NCBI RefSeq assembly: GCF_041410465.1
Contig: NZ_CP166961.1
Coordinates: forward strand, 930,001-994,000
Direction: 5' to 3'
Origin: Thalassotalea sp. 273M-4
Lineage (GTDB): Bacteria; Pseudomonadota; Gammaproteobacteria; Enterobacterales; Alteromonadaceae
Length of the DNA: 64,000 nt
Positions 43,441 to 52,392 of this stretch are shown in pieces. Each line of letters begins with the position of its first letter. Within the stretch, counting starts at the first letter, position 1. Position numbers and translations under genes: made by a program. The notes beneath the pieces are model-generated. The model was not told the origin of the DNA, did not search any database, and saw nothing but the letters and a program-made list of their open reading frames with translations.

Positions 43441-43577
43441 TTAAGTCAATGAATTGCAAGGTTTTTTATTATCTGCTTGCGTAAGCCCTTTAACCCTTTA
43501 CAATAGAGTTCAATATAATAATTTCAACATGAAGTTCCTTCACTATTGTTACAGTGAATAAGCGGGCTATTTTTAAT

Positions 43578-43767
43578 ATGACTACCGAAAAAAATTACGT
43601 TAAAGTCACTTCGATGGATGACCTCAAAGAAAACGACTTTAATCTTAACATTCCGCTATACAATGAAAAAAATAATTGAAGACAACTTGCCAGCTGTTGA
43701 ATAAGCATGGCATGAATGCTTAGAAGCAGAAGAAAAATTTAAAAGGATTTTAAAGGAATTTCTATAG
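43578..43767 (+). pseudogene. hsdM: Relic of hsdM (type I methylase) 3' end
   Basis: The frame from the ATG at 43578 reads MDDLKENDFNLNIPLYNE, the conserved end region of type I DNA methylases (E-N-D-[FY]-N-L-N-I-P-R-Y). It stops after 33 codons by a frameshift. The next frame continues IIEDNLPAVE, a stop, then CLEAEEKFKRILKEFL, which again matches HsdM C-termini, to the stop at 43767. So at least one frameshift and one nonsense codon are present and the gene body is absent. Confidence 0.7.
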
Positions 43768-45081
43768 ATGAATAAGCATCTAAATATTTTTAAAACATAC
43801 GCAAAAAGCAATCGTAGTTATCAGTTAGAGAATGATTTAACAAGAGCTTTAGCAATATGCCTTCAAGAAGATTCACTATTTTGCCATGAAGTATTGAAAT
43901 CCATCATCAATAATTCTGACTTGTACAATCAGCTATTTGAAGACCTAGATGGTGAAACAAGTATTCAAATTGAAATACAAAAAAGTACCAGTAACATTGG
44001 AGAGTTTGAACAGGTATTTGCAGTTTCTTTGAGTGAAACCATAATGTTTAATTTTTGGCAACAAACTCACAATTCCGAATATGATCCTATCTGTGATTTA
44101 GTAATTACAATAAATAATATTTTAATAGTCGTTGAAGCTAAACGAGATAATATCGATTGTACTGCTCAGCTATATAATCAAATATTGAATACTTTTATTC
44201 ATCAAGGAAAAAGTATTGAAAATAATAAAGAAACTGTTACCCCTATAGATTTGAACTGGAAGAAATTAATGGCAATTGCCGTTAAAGTTGCCAGTTTTGA
44301 AAAAACAACCGGCAATAGTAATCGATTCCTGACGGATTTTATTCAACTTGTTAAAGGACATAACTTTAGCTGGATGCCTGAAACTCCAATAGGCTCTTTA
44401 AAAAACATTAGCTCAAAAGCCATATATCGAAGATTAGAATCAGCCATAAACCAGTTTTGTAAAAACTCTGAAACAGTAGAAAAGCTCTCATATAACGACA
44501 GGCTTGGTACTAATTTTTCAAAGGGTTGGTCAAACGAACTCTTATTTAGAGTTGATAATAACTCTGGTGACTTAGTAGTTGATATTTATCCAGGGAACAC
44601 TAAAGGCCAGGGCTGGCATATTTTCCAACAAGAACCACGATTTGCAGACCAATTAATTATCAGTGATGAGCCATATGTTACATGCAAAGAATTTCATATT
44701 AAGTTCATGGGGCAGTCATATATAACTGGTTTATGGTTAAGCGAACATGATTTCTGTAAGCCGCTTTATACCAAGCAAAACTTTAACAAACACACTGGCA
44801 GAATATACAGACAAGACTGGTCTGTTATAGAAAACTTGCTAGATCAGCACATAAATTCTGACTGGAAAACTCAGTGTAATTGGCAAGATAAAATTATTAA
44901 TTCTAAAAGAACATTATTCAACATAGCCTTTGGTTATCATATTTCAATCAGCGTTCCGTTCAAAAAACTCGCTCAACTAGATAGAAATCAAAATGACATA
45001 ACGCCATTAGCTAATTTTATCGAAAGCATTTACAAAGCGTTTGAAACAAAACTAATGAAAGAGGAAATATCCTCATTATGA
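43768..45081 (+). CDS. PD-(D/E)XK nuclease-family protein in an eroded type I R-M locus
   Basis: 437 residues. A PD-(D/E)XK nuclease site is seen as SEYDPICDLVITINNILIVV followed by EAKRD (about residues 100-123). The remaining regions are mostly aromatic/mixed alpha-beta (WHIFQQEPRFADQLII, WLSEHDFCKPLYTK) and unrecognised. It starts directly after the stop of the hsdM relic and its stop overlaps a second relic, so it was probably an accessory gene inside a type I operon and has outlived it. Frame intact, so it may still be functional. Confidence 0.7.
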   Translation: MNKHLNIFKTYAKSNRSYQLENDLTRALAICLQEDSLFCHEVLKSIINNSDLYNQLFEDLDGETSIQIEIQKSTSNIGEFEQVFAVSLSETIMFNFWQQTHNSEYDPICDLVITINNILIVVEAKRDNIDCTAQLYNQILNTFIHQGKSIENNKETVTPIDLNWKKLMAIAVKVASFEKTTGNSNRFLTDFIQLVKGHNFSWMPETPIGSLKNISSKAIYRRLESAINQFCKNSETVEKLSYNDRLGTNFSKGWSNELLFRVDNNSGDLVVDIYPGNTKGQGWHIFQQEPRFADQLIISDEPYVTCKEFHIKFMGQSYITGLWLSEHDFCKPLYTKQNFNKHTGRIYRQDWSVIENLLDQHINSDWKTQCNWQDKIINSKRTLFNIAFGYHISISVPFKKLAQLDRNQNDITPLANFIESIYKAFETKLMKEEISSL

Positions 45082-45222
45082 CCTAACAAGAACTTGAAAA
45101 ATACCTTTGGCAGTGAACGAGAAGTACAAAAATCACTTCGCAAAACCTTGTCTAAATACAAATTACATAAAGACCAAGTAATGTTTGACAAGGCTTACAC
45201 GTATATCATGGAATATTATTAA
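45078..45222 (+). pseudogene. hsdR: Joined relics of hsdM N-terminus and hsdR C-terminus
   Basis: The first 33 bases read MT-stop-QELEKYLW, the usual HsdM opening (MTQQELEKYLW) with CAA changed to TAA. From 45109, in another frame, the sequence encodes SEREVQKSLRKTLSKY, KLHKDQVMFDKAYTYIMEYY and a stop, a close match to HsdR C-termini. Two ends of a type I system are thus fused with the bodies deleted. Confidence 0.72.
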
Positions 45223-45240
45223 TTTTAGGGAGATTGTTAA

Positions 45241-48200
45241 ATGCAGTTTGTAAAAAATGGACCCGATGTACCCGAGGCATTAATTCAAGCCCATGAAGAA
45301 GGAAATGTGGTTTTTTTTTGTGGCGCAGGAATATCTTTTCCTGCAGGTTTACCCGGTTTCGGAGGTTTAGTTTGGGAACTTTACAAACTCATGGGTATAA
45401 CTCCTGATGAAGTGCAACAACAAGCATTAAAAGCAGGACAGTTTGATACAGCTGTCTCCTTGCTAGAGGCGGTCAAACAAACTAATGAATGGCGACGTGA
45501 TGTACGTCATAAGATGGCTGCTCTTCTAGAGCCAGATTTTTCAAAAGCTAATGCGACTTCAACTCATCGAGCGCTACTACAACTTTCTTTAACGAAAAAT
45601 CAGAAAATGAGGTTAATCACTACCAATTTTGATCGTGTTTTCTTTAAAGCAAGTGAAGAGGAGAAACTCGAACTTCCTATTTTTAAAGCACCGTTGTTAC
45701 CGGTGCCCAAAAATAGGTGGGACGGTTTAGTGTATTTACATGGGCTCTTACCTGATTCTGTAAATGGATCTGAATTAGATCATTTAGTTGTTTCGAGTGG
45801 TGACTTTGGATTAGCGTATTTAACAGAACGTTGGGCAGCTCGATTTGTAAGTGAATTATTTAGAAGTTATACCGTCTGTTTTGTTGGTTATAGCCTTAAT
45901 GATCCAGTCCTTCGCTATATGATGGATGCATTAGCAGCTGATAGATTGTTGGGGGAGTCGCCCCCAGAAATGTTTGCTTTTGGAGAATATAGTAAAGGTA
46001 AGTTCGACGATGAGTTCAAACGTTGGAAAGCTAAAAACGTTACACCCATATTGTATAAAAGCCATAAGAATCACTATTATTTGCATAGAACGTTAATAAA
46101 TTGGTCAAGTACATACAAAGATGGATTAAGTGGCAAAGAACAAATTGTGGCCACGACAGCACCGTTTACACCTACTAGCTCTGACTATTACAACGAGTAT
46201 GCAAGGAGATTAGCTTGGGCTTTAAGTCATCCAAGTGGAATTCCAGCCAATACATTTTCAAAATTAATCCCATCACCGCCGTTAAGTTGGCTGTCAGTGT
46301 TAGATTCAATTGAATTTAAAAATCAAGAATTAAGCCGCTTTGGTGTTTATGATGCTAGCATTAATTCTGATGCGACTTTTAGTTTATTTTCTCGACCAGC
46401 AAAATGTTCAAAAGCTCCACTAATGACACTTTCTCAATCACCCTACAGTGAGACTCAATGGGATAATATTATGCGAGGTCTTGGTAACTGGTTAGTATGC
46501 CACCTTAATAATCCTGACCTTGTATTATTTGTTCTTAAAAGAGGCGGAATATTAAACAGTTACCTTCAGAGTTTAATTGAACAAAAAATATCTGAACAAA
46601 GAAAGCAGAAACAAAATGTAAATAGCGCCTTCTTTGAGAAATTAAAACTTATAAGTGAAGATGCTGTATTAAGTGAGGAGATGCTAACAGTTTGGGATTT
46701 AGTTTTAGCTGGCTATTGTATTAATTCTGGACATCGTCATAACCTGTATAGCTGGGCTGATGAATACCAAAAAACAGGGATAACACCAACTCTAAAGAGC
46801 AGACTGAGAAAGGCTTTAAGTCCTGTTGTCATTTTTAGAAAGCCAATAGGTTTGGCATTTTATGACGAGAAAGCAGGAATCAGAAAATATCTTTCTTGGG
46901 ATATAGATTTAAGTTCCTCATTTGCACATTCGGCTATCAAACATATATCTAGAGTTGATACCTGGAAAAGCGATGTATCTCGTATCTTTTCTGACGTGAA
47001 TGCCTTATTGATTGAAGTGATGGAATTAAAAGCTGTTTTAGGGGGAGTCGATGAACATACTGACTATACCTATGTAGAACAGCCATCAATTTCTGAACAC
47101 CCACAAAATAAGGATTATAACAACTGGACTGTATTGATTGACCTAGTCAGAGATTCTTGGATTTCATTACTAGATAGTAACGCTAGCAAAGCAAAAAATA
47201 TCGTACGTATTTGGTGGGAAACGCCGTTTCCAATTTTTAAAAGGCTAGCCTTTTTTGCAACTTCCAAGCTGGACGCCATTTCGCCAGAAGAAATCAATAA
47301 TTGGTTAGAGCAAGAAGACTCTAAATGGCTGTGGAGTGTATCTTCACAAAGAGAACTTCTTCAGCTACTCCCTCATTTAGCTGGGCACTTTGATGTTAAA
47401 AATGCCGAACGTTTATTAAATAATATTTGTTCGGGTCCAAACAGAATATGGTATAGAGAAGATTTAACAGATGAGGCGTTTGGTCATTTAGTAAACAGAG
47501 AAAAATGGTTACGACTAGAGAAGTTGAAGCTGGGCGGACTCATATTTAGTAAAAAAGCAGAACAAGTTTATCAAAATATTAAACAGGAAAACCCAAACTG
47601 GGAATTAGCGGACGACCAAAGAGAGGAGTTTCCATTCTGGATGGGCGAAGGAAGTTATTATAAGGAAACTTCGCCTAGCCCCACTGGTGAAACAGAATTA
47701 ATAGCCTGGCTGAAATCTAAACCTGATCATGATCATTGGGATGAAGATGATTGGTCAATAAGGTGTAAAAATGATTTCATGGTTGCCAAAAATGCACTAT
47801 TAGCTCTTGAACAAGATAACATCTGGATACCTGAACGTTGGAGGGAAGCTTTAAACATTTGGACTGAATCAAAGAGGTTAAGCATTAAAGCTTGGCGGTC
47901 TTTATCCAACGTTTTTCTTGAAATGGACGAGCATAAGTTAAAAGATATTGCATGGAACTTATCACGATGGTTAAAAGCCAATACTACTTGCAGAGCTCTG
48001 CCAGAACAGCAGTATTTTTCTTTTGTAGATAAATTATTAGCTATCCCGTATGACTTTGATAATGAGCCAAATGATGTAATTACCTCAGCGATAAACCACC
48101 CTATAGGTATTACCGCTGAAAGCTTATTTAGACATTGGTATGCCGATAAACCTAACGATAACGATGGACTGGATGATAAATATAGGAAAAGATTCGAGCT

Positions 48201-49008
48201 GTTAGTTTCTAATGAAAACGAAGTTTATTCTTTAGCTAAGGTCATTGTTGCAACAAATGCGTTGTCACTATACAGAGTTTCGCCGGGATGGACCCAAAAA
48301 CATGTGTTACCTCTATTTGATTGGGGCAATTCAAACTCAGCAAGTTTAGTCTGGAGGAGTTACTTATGGTCACCAAGATTACATGAATCATTTTTGATAA
48401 AAATCAAGACAAACCTTTTATACACTGCAAATTACTATGAACAGCTCGGTCAAGCCAAAGAGCAATATGCCCGGTTTTTGACATATGTTGCTCTCCAACA
48501 ATATGAAGATTTTAAAGTCACCGAATTAGCGAACGCCTTTAGAAACCTACCTATTGAATCTTTGCGTTATGTGGTTTCTTCTTTAAATGATGCGTTATCA
48601 AATTCCGGTGATAGACATAATGAATACTGGGAACATCGCGTAAAAGTATTTTTAAATAAAATTTGGCCAAAAGATATTACGCCATCCGAACAGACAGTTA
48701 GCCAATTAGCATTACTTTGTATCAATGCTAAAGAGTTTTTTGTATATACTTTAAAATTGTTAAAACATTACTTAACAAGAATTGACGACACGGAGTACAT
48801 TGTAAATAAATTAAAATCTAGTGAAATAATTAGGCTATTCCCGAAAGAATCATTGGATTTTCTTGATATGCTTATCACTGATGAGCCTAGATTTAGACCA
48901 CCGTCCAAGCTAAGAGATTGTCTAGATGAAGTTTTAGAGCAAGATCCTGATTTACATACAGAGCAAGCCTATCAACGGCTCAATAATTTACTTAGGCGGT
49001 ATGATTAA
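45241..49008 (+). CDS. Large SIR2-domain defence-type protein (DUF4020-like)
   Basis: 1,255 residues. The N-terminal SIR2 domain is complete: NVVFFCGAGISFPAGLPGF (NAD-binding GAG), RLITTNFDRVF, VYLHGLLP (catalytic His) and FVGYSLNDPVLRYMMDAL. Large SIR2 proteins such as DSR1/DSR2 deplete NAD on phage infection. The remaining 950 residues are helical and resemble the C-terminal part of the SIR2-DUF4020 group; no ATPase motif is seen, so this is unlike SIR2-HerA. An AGGGAG box precedes the ATG. It lies next to the McrBC and R-M relics, a defence setting. Abortive-infection role inferred. Confidence 0.85.
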   Translation: MQFVKNGPDVPEALIQAHEEGNVVFFCGAGISFPAGLPGFGGLVWELYKLMGITPDEVQQQALKAGQFDTAVSLLEAVKQTNEWRRDVRHKMAALLEPDFSKANATSTHRALLQLSLTKNQKMRLITTNFDRVFFKASEEEKLELPIFKAPLLPVPKNRWDGLVYLHGLLPDSVNGSELDHLVVSSGDFGLAYLTERWAARFVSELFRSYTVCFVGYSLNDPVLRYMMDALAADRLLGESPPEMFAFGEYSKGKFDDEFKRWKAKNVTPILYKSHKNHYYLHRTLINWSSTYKDGLSGKEQIVATTAPFTPTSSDYYNEYARRLAWALSHPSGIPANTFSKLIPSPPLSWLSVLDSIEFKNQELSRFGVYDASINSDATFSLFSRPAKCSKAPLMTLSQSPYSETQWDNIMRGLGNWLVCHLNNPDLVLFVLKRGGILNSYLQSLIEQKISEQRKQKQNVNSAFFEKLKLISEDAVLSEEMLTVWDLVLAGYCINSGHRHNLYSWADEYQKTGITPTLKSRLRKALSPVVIFRKPIGLAFYDEKAGIRKYLSWDIDLSSSFAHSAIKHISRVDTWKSDVSRIFSDVNALLIEVMELKAVLGGVDEHTDYTYVEQPSISEHPQNKDYNNWTVLIDLVRDSWISLLDSNASKAKNIVRIWWETPFPIFKRLAFFATSKLDAISPEEINNWLEQEDSKWLWSVSSQRELLQLLPHLAGHFDVKNAERLLNNICSGPNRIWYREDLTDEAFGHLVNREKWLRLEKLKLGGLIFSKKAEQVYQNIKQENPNWELADDQREEFPFWMGEGSYYKETSPSPTGETELIAWLKSKPDHDHWDEDDWSIRCKNDFMVAKNALLALEQDNIWIPERWREALNIWTESKRLSIKAWRSLSNVFLEMDEHKLKDIAWNLSRWLKANTTCRALPEQQYFSFVDKLLAIPYDFDNEPNDVITSAINHPIGITAESLFRHWYADKPNDNDGLDDKYRKRFELLVSNENEVYSLAKVIVATNALSLYRVSPGWTQKHVLPLFDWGNSNSASLVWRSYLWSPRLHESFLIKIKTNLLYTANYYEQLGQAKEQYARFLTYVALQQYEDFKVTELANAFRNLPIESLRYVVSSLNDALSNSGDRHNEYWEHRVKVFLNKIWPKDITPSEQTVSQLALLCINAKEFFVYTLKLLKHYLTRIDDTEYIVNKLKSSEIIRLFPKESLDFLDMLITDEPRFRPPSKLRDCLDEVLEQDPDLHTEQAYQRLNNLLRRYD

Positions 49009-49106
49009 AAGAAGGGGATAAAATAGAACTACTAGTGTAGATAAGCCAAATATGGTCACCTAAATGATGGTCAGTTTGTATCAAGTTGACTATTACACCT
49101 TGTCAC

Positions 49107-50309
49107 TCATGGACTGAATTTATTGATGGAGTTACTCCACCAATTCATCATTTCTTTTCTTTGTTCAAGGTATTGAGCTCGATTATAGGCAGCTTCTACC
49201 TGGTTTTCTTTGGCATGTGCGAGGGCTGCCTCAATAACATGCGGTGCAAAACCTTGCTCGTTGAGCGTTGTGCTTGCAAGAGATCTCAGACCATGGCTGA
49301 CGAGTCGTCCTTCAAACCCCATGCGTTTTATCGCGGCGTTTGCTGTTTGAGTGTTACAGTGTGTTCTTGGATTCCGATCTGCGGGGAATAAGTGCTCACG
49401 ATGAGCACTTAGTGGTTTTAGTTTTTCTAAGATTTTCAGAATTTCCGGTGTTAGGGGAACGATATGTTCACGCTTTTTCTTCATGCGCTCAGCAGGAATA
49501 ACCCAAAGTTCATTTTCCCAGTCAACTTCTTCCCACCTAGCGCCAGCAGCTTCACTAGGTCGCACCATAGTGTGCAATTGCCACAAAATAAGGTATCTGG
49601 TTACTTTCTTAATATTAGCTTCAGAAATGGCTTCTAAGAGCTCAGGAAGCTCGTGAGGTTTAAGCGTTGGCATATTTGATTTAATCGGCTTTTTAAAAGC
49701 CGACTTTATGCCGGAAATCGGATTCGCCTTGATGATACCTGTATTGGCTGCAAACTCCATTATCTCGTTTAAGCGTTGGCTTAGGCGTTTTACTGTTTCT
49801 AAGCTTCCTTTAGCTTCAATAGGCTTTAGTACTTCAATTACAGAAGGTGCGTCTAGATCGTTTACATTTAGCTTGCCTAGCTGAGGCAGTATGTAGTTTT
49901 CCAGAGATCGCCATACATCAGTCGCATAATCATCAGATACTGAAGAACGCTTCACTTCAAACCAGTTTTTGATGACATTTTCAAAGATATGTTCAGTTTC
50001 GGCTATTTGCAGCTTTTTATTTTTTTCTCTTTCCTCTTTGGGATCTATGCCCAATTGCACAAGTTTACGAGCTTGTGTTGCTAACTCTCTGGCTTCAGCA
50101 AGTGAAATAGTAGGATAGCTGCCTAGGCCCATATTTAATCGGCGCTTTGTAATAGGGTGGCGATAGTTAAAATTCCAAAGTTTGGAACCTGTCTTTCTTA
50201 TTCTGATTTGTAAGTTAGGAGCAGCAGAGCGAACATAATCTTTATCTAGAGTCTGTAGGGCTTTTAACTGCCTGTCACTAGTAATAGGTTTTACGGTTTC
50301 TTTAGCCAT
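49107..50309 (-). CDS. Island integrase (P4-type tyrosine recombinase)
   Basis: 400 residues: N-terminal arm-binding domain (LQIRIRKTGSKLWNFNYRHP, then LGSYPTISLAEARELA), SAM-like core-binding domain and catalytic domain. The active-site residues are Arg in LHTMVRPSEAAGARW (about residue 250), HGLRSLASTTL (about 337), and LAHAKENQVEAAYNR with the His and the Tyr nucleophile (about 361-374). It lies 234 bases from the ssrA 3' end and is transcribed away from it, as usual. It should catalyse integration at ssrA. Confidence 0.95.
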   Translation of the reverse strand: MAKETVKPITSDRQLKALQTLDKDYVRSAAPNLQIRIRKTGSKLWNFNYRHPITKRRLNMGLGSYPTISLAEARELATQARKLVQLGIDPKEEREKNKKLQIAETEHIFENVIKNWFEVKRSSVSDDYATDVWRSLENYILPQLGKLNVNDLDAPSVIEVLKPIEAKGSLETVKRLSQRLNEIMEFAANTGIIKANPISGIKSAFKKPIKSNMPTLKPHELPELLEAISEANIKKVTRYLILWQLHTMVRPSEAAGARWEEVDWENELWVIPAERMKKKREHIVPLTPEILKILEKLKPLSAHREHLFPADRNPRTHCNTQTANAAIKRMGFEGRLVSHGLRSLASTTLNEQGFAPHVIEAALAHAKENQVEAAYNRAQYLEQRKEMMNWWSNSINKFSP

Positions 50310-50379
50310 CTAGATGTCCTGATTGTTTGCTCTGGTAGAATAGGTTTATCACGCGATATAGGATGAATGAACAGATTAT

Positions 50380-50429
50380 GGTATTCCAAAATATAGGTCA
50401 ATCAGTTTTGGAATACCAATTGGAATACC
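50380..50429. repeat. GGTATTCC/GGAATACC repeats at the right end, possible integrase or excisionase sites
   Basis: GGTATTCCAAAA at 50380-50391 is the exact inverse of TTTTGGAATACC at 50406-50417; TTGGAATACC recurs at 50420-50429, 12 bases on from the second. They lie between the integrase gene and attR. The 12-base spacing mirrors the left-end repeats. Role inferred. Confidence 0.6.
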
Positions 50430-50499
50430 CAAAGAGCTAGATTTAGCTAGATGCTAGTAGACGTTAATAGACAGGGTTTAGTGGTAAATCGTTGATTTT

Positions 50500-50546
50500 A
50501 GGCATAAAAAAAGACGTCCTGAGACGTCTTTAATTATGTAAGTGGT
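50500..50546. repeat. Right attachment repeat (attR) at ssrA 3' end
   Basis: Partner of 25481-25527: 39 identical positions in two blocks plus an eight-base divergent block at the loop of the terminator. It overlaps the last four bases of ssrA. Confidence 0.88.
50506..50532 (-). terminator. Current ssrA terminator, supplied by the island
   Basis: Stem AAAGACGT/ACGTCTTT with a six-base loop; on the minus strand a run of seven T follows. The stem matches the displaced terminator at 25487 but the loop differs, consistent with the element bringing its own copy. Confidence 0.85.
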
Positions 50547-50893
50547 GGAGCGGGGGGGAGTTGAACCCCCGTCCGAAAAACCTACATCCTCGGTACTACA
50601 TGTTTAGTCGTTCTTTTATTTAACCAGTCGGACCCCGAACGACAGGGTTCTTTCTGGTGAGCCTGATACGATTTCGCGGTTCACCCTCAGACAAGGTTCC
50701 CTCGCTAGCCCATTTAGTATGACCATCGCATCTCAAGTCAATAGGCGAGACTATGAGAGGATGGCTAGCATTATGCTGCTAGTGCGAACGTTTCGTCGTT
50801 TGCAACTATAGTTTTGCGGCTTTTTACCAGGCCAACCGCCCCTGGACATGCACCTTGGGTTTCGTGAATCCCGTCGAATCCTAAATCCGCCCC
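50543..50893 (-). ncRNA. ssrA: Transfer-messenger RNA (tmRNA)
   Basis: 351 bases. The 5' end GGGGCGG pairs with the 3' CCGCUCC before ACCA, forming the tRNA-like acceptor; the 5' segment continues GGATTCGACGGG as in other tmRNAs and the T arm is GGGGGTTCAACTCCCCC. The tag reading frame is A-N-D-E-T-F-A-L-A-A then TAA (about 50771-50803), so trapped proteins get the proteolysis tag ANDETFALAA. SmpB, the partner, is encoded about 700 bases away. The island is inserted precisely at its 3' end without changing the mature RNA. Confidence 0.97.
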
Positions 50894-50932
50894 AAAGGTA
50901 TTTCTGAAAGCTGATAGCTATTCAGAAAGTGT

Positions 50933-50961
50933 ATTGTACCTTTAAATTTTGCAAGATACAA
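50933..50961 (-). promoter_or_regulatory. ssrA: Candidate sigma70 promoter of ssrA
   Basis: On the minus strand TTGTAT, 17 bases, TACAAT (good -10). The -10 box ends about 40 bases before the mature 5' end, which fits a leader removed by RNase P. Confidence 0.5.
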
Positions 50962-51085
50962 CGCGATTGATTTTCAACCAATCATCGATACATATTAAGA
51001 CAATTTCGTTGCAATTTAGTGCCCGAAACTCGTATTATGTTTTCTATATCTGATTAGACCAGTATTGATTGAGGCAACTAACTCT

Positions 51086-51559
51086 ATGACGCAAAACAAA
51101 TTATTAGAAATATATAATAAATGGAATAAATTTTCTTTTGGTAAACGTTTATTCTCATGGTTTTTTGCACAAATGGCGCCTTACTTTAAAACCATTAAGC
51201 CTTTAGTGCAGGAACTACGACCCGGGTTCTGTCAGGTTTTAATTAAAAAACGTAAAATTGTGCAAAACCATATTGGCACCATGCATGTGATAGCTATTTG
51301 TAATGGCCTTGAAATGGCAATGGGAGCGGTTGCCGAAGCGAGCATTCCCAGTCATCTTCGCTGGATCCCCAAAGGCATGAGCTTAGATTATACCGCCAAA
51401 GCAGGTACTGATATCCGTTGTATCGCCGATATAAGCGATCAGGAGTGGGTTGAAGGTGATTTTAAAGTGCCGGTTAAGGCCTTAGATGAAAATGACGTTG
51501 TCGTCGTACAAGGGCATATCATGCTTTGGGTAAGTAAAAAACCTGAGAAAAAGGCATAG
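51086..51559 (+). CDS. DUF4442 hotdog-fold protein
   Basis: 157 residues of the DUF4442 family, predicted acyl-CoA thioesterase-like. Visible: MAPYFKTIKPLVQELRPGFC, NHIGTMHVIAICNGLEMAMG (the hotdog helix with the conserved H..T.HA-type positions) and VPVKALDENDVVV. The ATG at 51086 has GAGG eleven bases upstream; a TTG at 51065 is less likely. A terminator follows. Confidence 0.82.
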   Translation: MTQNKLLEIYNKWNKFSFGKRLFSWFFAQMAPYFKTIKPLVQELRPGFCQVLIKKRKIVQNHIGTMHVIAICNGLEMAMGAVAEASIPSHLRWIPKGMSLDYTAKAGTDIRCIADISDQEWVEGDFKVPVKALDENDVVVVQGHIMLWVSKKPEKKA

Positions 51560-51588
51560 TAACACGATTGTTATTGGCTAAAACACAA

Positions 51589-51613
51589 AACGCCAGCATA
51601 TGCTGGCGTTTTT
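51589..51613. terminator. Bidirectional terminator between DUF4442 gene and smpB
   Basis: Stem AACGCCAGCA/TGCTGGCGTT with a minimal loop and T or A tracts on both sides; it serves the convergent genes. Confidence 0.88.
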
Positions 51614-51617
51614 GGGT

Positions 51618-52103
51618 TTATAAGTTTTTCGTTTTCATTAGTCGACCTTGGTCTACTTTCCATTCGCGATCTTTGATATCAGCACGTTTGTCGTGTGCTT
51701 TTTTACCTTTACCTAAGCAAAACTCAAGTTTTACCCAGTTACGCTTCCAATAAAGCGCTGTTGCGATTAATGAAAAACCCTGGCGGTCAACGGCACCAGC
51801 CAGTCTATCGATTTCACGTTGGTTTAATAACAGTTTACGATCACGAGTGGGATCGCAAACAACGTGGGTCGATGCTGAATTTAGCGGTTGTATTTCAGCC
51901 CCTAAAAGGTAGGCTTCGCGATTTTTGATAAACACGTAACAATCTGAGATGTTTACCTTACCAACTCGCAAAGATTTTATTTCCCAGCCTTGCAGTTCAA
52001 TACCCGCTTCAAACTTATCTGAAAGGGTATACTCATGCCTCGCTTTTTTGTTTAAAGCGATGGTATTACTGTTTTGTTTCGATTTAGATTTTTTCTTTGC
52101 CAT
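51618..52103 (-). CDS. smpB: SmpB, tmRNA-binding protein
   Basis: 161 residues. Brings tmRNA to stalled ribosomes in trans-translation. Recognised by the start of the core ([20 protein letters not shown]), [39 protein letters not shown] and the basic C-terminal tail [20 protein letters not shown]. Lies beside its RNA partner ssrA, a common arrangement. Confidence 0.97.
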   Translation of the reverse strand: MAKKKSKSKQNSNTIALNKKARHEYTLSDKFEAGIELQGWEIKSLRVGKVNISDCYVFIKNREAYLLGAEIQPLNSASTHVVCDPTRDRKLLLNQREIDRLAGAVDRQGFSLIATALYWKRNWVKLEFCLGKGKKAHDKRADIKDREWKVDQGRLMKTKNL

Positions 52104-52392
52104 AATGGCGCCATTATACTTAAGAAACAGCAGATTGGTATAGTAAATCCTAATTATTCATCACTGTTGGCAAAATGCGAATTTAATCGCAGGGTTATAA
52201 ATCCTCGTATGTTAATCATCAGCAATACGCTCAGGCTTTAACCGTCATTGATGCCGATGTACTTTGATAAGGCATTCACCGCTTAAACAAACATGCGAAT
52301 TAACTTTTTTGTATTCTTTACAAAATGTTATTTAGGGGTGAGCTTTTTATCTGGCTTTGATATTATAGCCATATTCTAATTGGGGGATCTAA

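Larger units (their letters stand above)
25481..50546. mobile_element. Genomic island integrated at the 3' end of ssrA (tmRNA)
   Basis: About 25 kb bounded by direct 47-bp imperfect repeats (25481-25527 and 50500-50546). A P4-type tyrosine integrase lies just inside the right end, pointing inward from ssrA. Cargo: a lipoprotein and coiled-coil gene at the left, a replication-type gene set, a WYL/TerB/membrane operon, a recombinase-DUF2787-RadC-AlpA cluster, McrBC, remains of type I restriction genes, a PD-(D/E)XK gene and a SIR2 gene. Insertion into ssrA is a well-known habit of P4-like integrases. A second partial attachment sequence at 28246 suggests composite origin. No conjugation or phage structural genes are seen, so transfer likely needs a helper. 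Confidence 0.9.

Noticed and set aside
49086..49391. Plus-strand frame of 101 residues opposite the integrase end
   Set aside because: Lies almost wholly inside the integrase gene in antisense and has a cysteine-rich, non-protein-like sequence.
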